A DNA stretch of 16,445 bases, from assembly GCA_023487605.1 (NCBI GenBank), contig JAMDEE010000017.1, forward strand, positions 1-16,445. The letters run 5' to 3'. Source of the stretch: Patescibacteria group bacterium (lineage in GTDB: Bacteria > Patescibacteriota > Microgenomatia > Levybacterales > UBA12049). Below are positions 13,422 to 16,445 of the stretch, piece by piece (position 1 is the first letter of the stretch; every line of letters begins with the position of its first letter). Position numbers and translations under genes: made by a program. The notes beneath the pieces are model-generated. The model saw nothing but the letters and a program-made list of their open reading frames with translations. It searched no databases and was not told the DNA's origin.

Positions 13422-13780
13422 ACAACTTCTGTTCCTTCCTCTACATCTTCTGCAGGTTCAAGAAGAACTGTTTTATCATTTGCATCAATTGCCATCAACA
13501 TTCCCTGGGACTCCTCGCCCCTGAATTTTCTGTATTCCAAATTAACTATAAACGGCAGTTTCTTGCCGACAAGCTCTTCGGGAGTAAAGCTCTCCGCAAT
13601 TCCCGAAACAATCTGCCTAATCATTTTTTCTCCTTTGGAATCTTGTCCTGAGTTTGCCGAAGGACCGAAATCAATTTGAAGTTTTAAAAGCTTATCCGCG
13701 TTTTCCACCTTTTCGGCGGAAATTACTTTTCCTATCCTTATTTCTACCTTTTTGAATTCTTCAAAACTTATTGTATCCAT
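13418..13780 (-). CDS. Stand-alone tRNA-binding OB-fold protein (MetRS C-terminal/EMAPII-like)
   Basis: This 120-residue protein matches the tRNA-binding domain found at the C-terminus of many methionyl-tRNA synthetases and in Arc1p/EMAPII and CsaA. Its signatures are the strand VEIRIGKVISAEKVENADKL (12-31), RQIVSGIAESFTPEELVGKK (about 55-74) and the loop MLMAIDA. It would bind the outer corner of tRNA, perhaps assisting a synthetase lacking this domain. It carries a short insertion, SANSGQDSK (41-49), encoded by a hairpin repeat of the same family as the two in proS. No Shine-Dalgarno is visible before the ATG. Its stop overlaps the 29-codon frame before gnd (ATGA). Confidence 0.88.
   Translation of the reverse strand: MDTISFEEFKKVEIRIGKVISAEKVENADKLLKLQIDFGPSANSGQDSKGEKMIRQIVSGIAESFTPEELVGKKLPFIVNLEYRKFRGEESQGMLMAIDANDKTVLLEPAEDVEEGTEVV
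13642..13666 (-). repeat. Small hairpin repeat in the tRNA-binding gene, copy C
   Basis: The minus strand has GTCCT and AGGAC around TCGGCAAACTC, a perfect 5-bp stem with an 11-base loop. It encodes SANSGQDS in frame. The stem differs from the proS copy B (GTCTT/AAGAC) at paired positions. Confidence 0.65.
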
Positions 13781-13822
13781 AACTTTACAAACTTTATGAA
13801 CTTTTAACTTTACGAACTGCCG

Positions 13823-13900
13823 TCATACTTCTATCCATTTTCTTCCATCTTTCTCTATTAAGTCAAGGCCTTCCTTAGGCCCCCATATTCCCTCTTTATA
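13823..13900 (-). pseudogene. zwf: C-terminal relic of glucose-6-phosphate dehydrogenase
   Basis: A 25-codon stretch ending in TGA (13825-13823) reads YKEGIWGPKEG, then LDLIEKDGRKWIEV. This is the characteristic Zwf C-terminus (Y-x-x-G-x-W-G-P ... D-G-R-x-W). The frame continues upstream but loses similarity at about 13900, where it runs into the last codons of the NUDIX gene in another frame; no start codon or remaining Zwf domain exists. The rest of zwf has therefore been lost or lies elsewhere. It precedes the tRNA-binding gene and gnd, the next enzyme but one in the oxidative pentose phosphate pathway. Alternatively this marks a chimeric join in the assembly. Confidence 0.8.
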
Positions 13901-14378
13901 AACCAGCAGCTTCAAGTATAATAGCTTGCACTGTTTTCCAATAATCAAGAAAGTCTAAGTAGTCCTTTTTAATTAATGCTTCCAGTTCTTCTGCTGTTGT
14001 CCATCTGAAAGCCCTTACTTCATCAGAATTTATATGAATATCGGTATCGTCTCCAATAAATTTTATAAGAAAAAATGTCTGTTTTTGGCCGACAAAGTTA
14101 GTTTCGTTAATCACGATTGGACTTTCCCACCGATAAACTCTTTTTGTCTTGCTTTTAGAAACAATTTCAATTTTATCGGTACCCAGTTCCTCTTGAAATT
14201 CTCTATAAACTGCTTTTCCCAATGTTTCGCCTCGATTAACTCCCCCTTGTGGAAACTTCCAATAATCGGGTGGCCAATTTTGAAGATTGACAAGTAAAAA
14301 CATCCCGTTCTTAAACGTAATAAGAGAAACGTTTCTTCGATAAAATTGTTCTTTTGCCACAACAGATTCTTTCCCCAT
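13896..14378 (-). CDS. NUDIX hydrolase (RppH/Ap4A hydrolase-like)
   Basis: This is a 160-residue NUDIX protein with the box beginning GGVNRGETLGKAVYRE and continuing FQEELGT, which fits G-x5-E-x7-R-E-U-x-E-E-x-G. The preceding DYWKFPQGG is the pattern of RNA pyrophosphohydrolase RppH and diadenosine polyphosphate hydrolases rather than MutT. Hydrolysis of a nucleoside di- or triphosphate linkage is therefore likely; which substrate is unknown. It starts eight bases after the radical SAM stop without a Shine-Dalgarno and may be cotranscribed with the peptide cluster, or be an unrelated neighbour. Its stop (13896-13898) overlaps the first recognisable codon of the zwf relic, so its last residues (about EAAGL) may come from zwf DNA. 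Confidence 0.88.
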   Translation of the reverse strand: MGKESVVAKEQFYRRNVSLITFKNGMFLLVNLQNWPPDYWKFPQGGVNRGETLGKAVYREFQEELGTDKIEIVSKSKTKRVYRWESPIVINETNFVGQKQTFFLIKFIGDDTDIHINSDEVRAFRWTTAEELEALIKKDYLDFLDYWKTVQAIILEAAGL

Positions 14379-14386
14379 TTAAATAA

Positions 14387-15280
14387 TTATTTATTTTGAT
14401 CGAGTTTGCAATAAGGATTTCCTATCTGCGGGGATTTTTGCCTCACAAGATCCATCTCAACATTGATCCCTGGACATCGGACATCTAATTCCGGACAGCT
14501 TAGACATCTTCTTACCAACTGTTCACTGCGATCTCTAAATTGCTTTAATTTAGCAGGCTCTCTACAAATTTGTAAAGTGGTATAACCTTCTTCTCGTATA
14601 TCACCTAAATTCAAAGTTTTATCTATATATGGAGCGTACCCACCAGGCAAAATTGACCCATCAGCAGATAAATTAATTCTGGTGAAACCATCTGGACCGC
14701 CTAACTGTAATCCTAAACTATTAAGGGCTACGGAATTGACTCTCATTACTTGGGAACCAAACAGGATATTAATCGTAGGGTATCTTCTTACAATCTGGGC
14801 CGCTCTTTTATTAAAATCATCTAGATCTTCAAAGGAAACTGCTTCGTCAAGAATCTTTTTTGCCCTACCAGTAGTCCTCACATAAAAAAAATTCATTTCT
14901 GAAACATAGGGGCCGGCAATTCCAATAATTTCTTCCATTTCAGCCGTTGAATTTTTTGTTAAAACTGTGTTTGTTCTAAGGACTGCTCCCTTTCTGAAAA
15001 GTAGTCTCAAGCTCTTTATTGCTCTTTCAAAATTCCCTTCGCCTCTTAAACGGTCATGTGTCTTCTGAGCTCCATCTATACTTATAGTTATTTGTTCAAG
15101 ACCTAATGAAGCAAGTGAATCAATAATATCAGGATTGTCATATACCCCATTTGTATTTAAAGACACTGCAAAGCCGAATCCGGCGACGGGCTTACCGCGT
15201 ACTAGTAACAATAACAGTAACCAGCATCTATAACACTCGTTTACCGACCACCATAGCAAGGCGGTGGCATACCATAGCAA
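14387..15280 (-). CDS. Radical SAM/SPASM peptide maturase, N-terminally truncated
   Basis: From about residue 36 the frame is a clear radical SAM protein: FAVSLNTNG (T43-N44-G45), ISIDGAQKTHDRLRGEGNF (about 66-84), then the C-terminal SPASM cluster region CLSCPELDVRCPG (C259, C262, C269) and C291. SPASM enzymes modify ribosomal peptides. The first third of the normal fold, with CxxxCxxC for the SAM-binding [4Fe-4S] cluster and the GGEP strand, is missing. The first 35 codons (from a TTG at 15280 inside the precursor gene) are Trp/Leu-rich and unlike any radical SAM N-terminus; CYRCW there does not fit the motif. No believable start or ribosome binding site exists. As read it could not bind the radical cluster. 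It is either a broken gene or a collapsed assembly next to the precursor repeats. Confidence 0.8.
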   Translation of the reverse strand: MLWYATALLWWSVNECYRCWLLLLLLVRGKPVAGFGFAVSLNTNGVYDNPDIIDSLASLGLEQITISIDGAQKTHDRLRGEGNFERAIKSLRLLFRKGAVLRTNTVLTKNSTAEMEEIIGIAGPYVSEMNFFYVRTTGRAKKILDEAVSFEDLDDFNKRAAQIVRRYPTINILFGSQVMRVNSVALNSLGLQLGGPDGFTRINLSADGSILPGGYAPYIDKTLNLGDIREEGYTTLQICREPAKLKQFRDRSEQLVRRCLSCPELDVRCPGINVEMDLVRQKSPQIGNPYCKLDQNK

Positions 15281-15507
15281 GGTGCTGGTGGCCTACCAAC
15301 GCAAGGTGGTTTAGGCGGTGCTGGTGGCCTACCAACGCAAGGTGGTGGGGGTACGGGAACAGGACTAAATGCAGTTTCTGTCTGTTCCTCTATGAACGGC
15401 TCCAATCCTTTACTATTTAATATTGATACAAACTGAGGCACCACGCTTACGTCTTTACTGTCATTGGTAGCAGCGGGATTAAATGTTCTCTTGAGTTCTG
15501 GAGACAT
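15241..15507 (-). CDS. Candidate RiPP precursor peptide, Pro/Cys-rich core, 88 aa
   Basis: The ATG at 15507-15505 follows GGGGG by eight bases (AAAGGGGGTGAG), better placed than the in-frame GTG at 15516, which lies inside that site. Residues 1-46 form a mixed, acidic leader (VVPQFVSILNSKGLEPF, EEQTET). From about residue 49 the sequence turns into a Pro-rich repeat with four Cys (57, 69, 77, 84), each in C-[V/Y]-G: PPPPCVGRPPAPP, PPCVGRPPAP, CYGMPPP, CYGGR. The repeats are perfect at DNA level (30 bp, offset 36). It overlaps the end of the peptidase gene by 29 bases and precedes the radical SAM frame. Leader plus Cys-repeat core next to a SPASM enzyme is the layout of a RiPP precursor; the modification is unknown. 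Confidence 0.72.
   Translation of the reverse strand: MSPELKRTFNPAATNDSKDVSVVPQFVSILNSKGLEPFIEEQTETAFSPVPVPPPPCVGRPPAPPKPPCVGRPPAPCYGMPPPCYGGR
15250..15346. repeat. Tandem repeats in the precursor core
   Basis: Two identical 30-base copies lie at 15281-15310 and 15317-15346 (offset 36 bases, 12 codons), encoding PPCVGRPPAP. A shorter pair, ACCATAGCAAGG at 15250-15261 and 15271-15282 (offset 21 bases, 7 codons), encodes the two PCYG units. Such repeats can expand or contract, and can collapse in short-read assembly. Confidence 0.85.
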
Positions 15508-16261
15508 ATTTCTCACCCCCTTTCTGCTTAATATTCTGTCTAGAAAAGAATTCTTTCAGGATTAACTTTATGTCCTTTCCATAAACCTTTCTAAATTTTT
15601 GACAAAACCTCTTTTTGTTATATCTACCCTCCAGAGACATTAAAAGTTTAATAACCCTGTCTTTACTATAACACCTAATCAGAAAATCTACTAACAAAAA
15701 TGCTAACGCATACGGTACGTCCGGCTGACTACCAATAGTTTTATTCCATCGATTTCTCGTATCTATAAGGAATAAAGCTTTCGGATTATTAAAAATAGGG
15801 TTGCTATTTTTTAACCTACTTTTTTGACCCGCCACATAATAAGCAAGCCCTTCTTCAAGCCATACGGGCTCATAAGAGTTATGAATTTGCCGAATAAATA
15901 AATGACAGATTTCGTGACAAAGAACCTTTCTAAAATCCCTTTTACTATGATCGCTTTCTCTATCAAAAACAGATGGGCTAAGCATAAATATTTTACTAGA
16001 AGAGTCGGCACTTCCAACATACCAACTTGGTGTTTTATATCCAATTAAATTATTCATTTCTTCTCTGCTATAGACAAGAGTGAGTTTGACTTTAGGAATT
16101 TTCTTTTTAAAAAAACTTGAAGCTCGAAAATAACCATATCTGAAATCTTTTATGACATTATTTATACTTGAATCTTCTGAAAGAAAAGAGATAAAACCTT
16201 TTGCTTGAGATCCTAATTCTATGCTTATTAAATTCTTCTCTGAATTTATATTTTTTCTCAT
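15479..16261 (-). CDS. Gluzincin-type zinc metallopeptidase, 260 aa
   Basis: The motif HEICH (H116, E117, H120) followed by WLEEGLAYY (third ligand E137 or E136) defines a peptidase_MA-like zinc protease. There is no signal peptide or membrane segment, so it should act in the cytoplasm. N-terminal residues 1-110 contain a strand-rich part (KVKLTLVYSREEMN, WYVGSAD) often seen before the catalytic helix; the C-terminus (about 200-260) is basic and helical. Its ATG overlaps the stop of the upstream PqqD-like gene (ATGA), and its last codons overlap the precursor gene, so all three are translationally linked. Given that position, removal of the leader from the modified precursor is the likely role; this is inference. 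Confidence 0.82.
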   Translation of the reverse strand: MRKNINSEKNLISIELGSQAKGFISFLSEDSSINNVIKDFRYGYFRASSFFKKKIPKVKLTLVYSREEMNNLIGYKTPSWYVGSADSSSKIFMLSPSVFDRESDHSKRDFRKVLCHEICHLFIRQIHNSYEPVWLEEGLAYYVAGQKSRLKNSNPIFNNPKALFLIDTRNRWNKTIGSQPDVPYALAFLLVDFLIRCYSKDRVIKLLMSLEGRYNKKRFCQKFRKVYGKDIKLILKEFFSRQNIKQKGGEKYVSRTQENI

Positions 16262-16445
16262 TGAACTTCTCTAAAAATCCCTTTTGTAAAGAGCGCAAAA
16301 AAGAAATCAGATGAAGTTTGCGATAGATTAAAATCATGTGCAATCGCCTGAAGAGAAAATGGTGAGGATGCGTTTTTTAATCTGTTAATAATTTCGTAAG
16401 CGACATTATCGATAAAAACTGGTTGACCTCCTTGGGGCGCTATAC
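16258..16445 (-). CDS. C-terminus of a PqqD-like/winged-helix protein (partial)
   Basis: The minus strand is open from the window edge to TGA at 16260-16258, giving 61 complete codons: APQGGQPVFIDNVAYEIINR, then LKNASSPFSLQAIAHDF, NLSQTSSDFFFALFTKGIF and REVQ. The pattern (strand, N-x-x-A-x-x-I, a helix with I-A-x-x-F, then a final helix and short wing) resembles PqqD and other RiPP recognition elements, which share a winged-helix fold and bind leader peptides. A winged-helix regulator or the tail of a larger maturase is also possible. The TGA overlaps the peptidase ATG as ATGA, so it is in the same operon. No start codon is in the window. Confidence 0.62.
   Translation of the reverse strand, partial: IAPQGGQPVFIDNVAYEIINRLKNASSPFSLQAIAHDFNLSQTSSDFFFALFTKGIFREVQ

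Noticed and set aside
15217..15228. CYRC in the radical SAM frame as the cluster-binding motif
   Set aside because: There is no Cys four residues before it, the residue before the last Cys is Arg rather than aromatic, and no GGEP strand follows before the TNG motif.
15250..15346. CRISPR-like direct repeats
   Set aside because: The 30-bp repeats are separated by only 6 bases, occur twice, and encode an in-frame protein repeat; no spacer array or cas gene is present.
15151..15420. Plus-strand open frame opposite the precursor (Trp/Arg/Thr-rich)
   Set aside because: It is the antisense shadow of the Pro/Cys repeats; no ribosome binding site and no protein-like composition.
1..16445. tRNA, rRNA or riboswitch genes
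   Set aside because: No tRNA arms with the GTTCRANNC T-loop signature, rRNA or known riboswitch core was seen in the intergenic gaps, which are all under about 260 bases.

Overview
The window reads as a piece of a Candidate Phyla Radiation (Patescibacteria) genome, probably Microgenomates-like. The reasons are short, tightly packed housekeeping genes, AT-rich intergenic patches, small GC-rich hairpin repeats that sit in frame inside conserved proteins, and several genes that look leaderless. TGA is used as a stop (for example in several ATGA overlaps), which argues against the TGA=Gly codes of Gracilibacteria and Absconditabacteria. The phylum call is inference; no rRNA gene is present to confirm it.

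Left and middle part (1-13780): an ordinary core genome. At the left edge a secreted or lipid-anchored protein is cut off (minus strand), divergent from two unrecognised plus-strand genes (303-990). A long minus-strand block then follows, given here in transcription order from high to low coordinate: a DHH-motif protein, a HIT protein, rpsU, ybeY, dnaX, ybaB, prs, recR, a charged disordered protein and cysS. This is the classical dnaX-ybaB-recR replication/repair cluster with prs inserted. A second block holds a proline-rich membrane protein (plus), proS (minus), then three plus-strand genes (unknown, 2H phosphoesterase, HAD phosphatase), and finally gnd and a stand-alone tRNA-binding OB-fold protein on the minus strand.

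Right part (13800-16445): an accessory region. A 25-codon relic of the C-terminus of glucose-6-phosphate dehydrogenase (zwf) lies just upstream of the gnd operon and abuts a NUDIX gene, marking a rearrangement breakpoint (or assembly junction). Beyond it is what looks like a ribosomally made, post-translationally modified peptide (RiPP) operon. In transcription order it has the C-terminus of a PqqD-like or winged-helix protein (cut by the window edge), a HExxH metallopeptidase, an 88-residue precursor with a Pro/Cys-rich repeated tail containing four C-[V/Y]-G units, a radical SAM/SPASM maturase and a NUDIX hydrolase. The maturase lacks its N-terminal third, including the CxxxCxxC cluster motif, and its open frame runs back into the precursor repeats. 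Either the gene is broken or the assembly collapsed at the repeats.

Three window-wide patterns stand out. Small hairpin elements are inserted in frame in recR, proS (twice) and the tRNA-binding gene, with apparent compensatory stem changes. A divergent duplicate of the gnd start lies directly upstream of gnd. A -10 hexamer sits 5-8 bases before the start codon of at least five genes, as expected for leaderless mRNAs.
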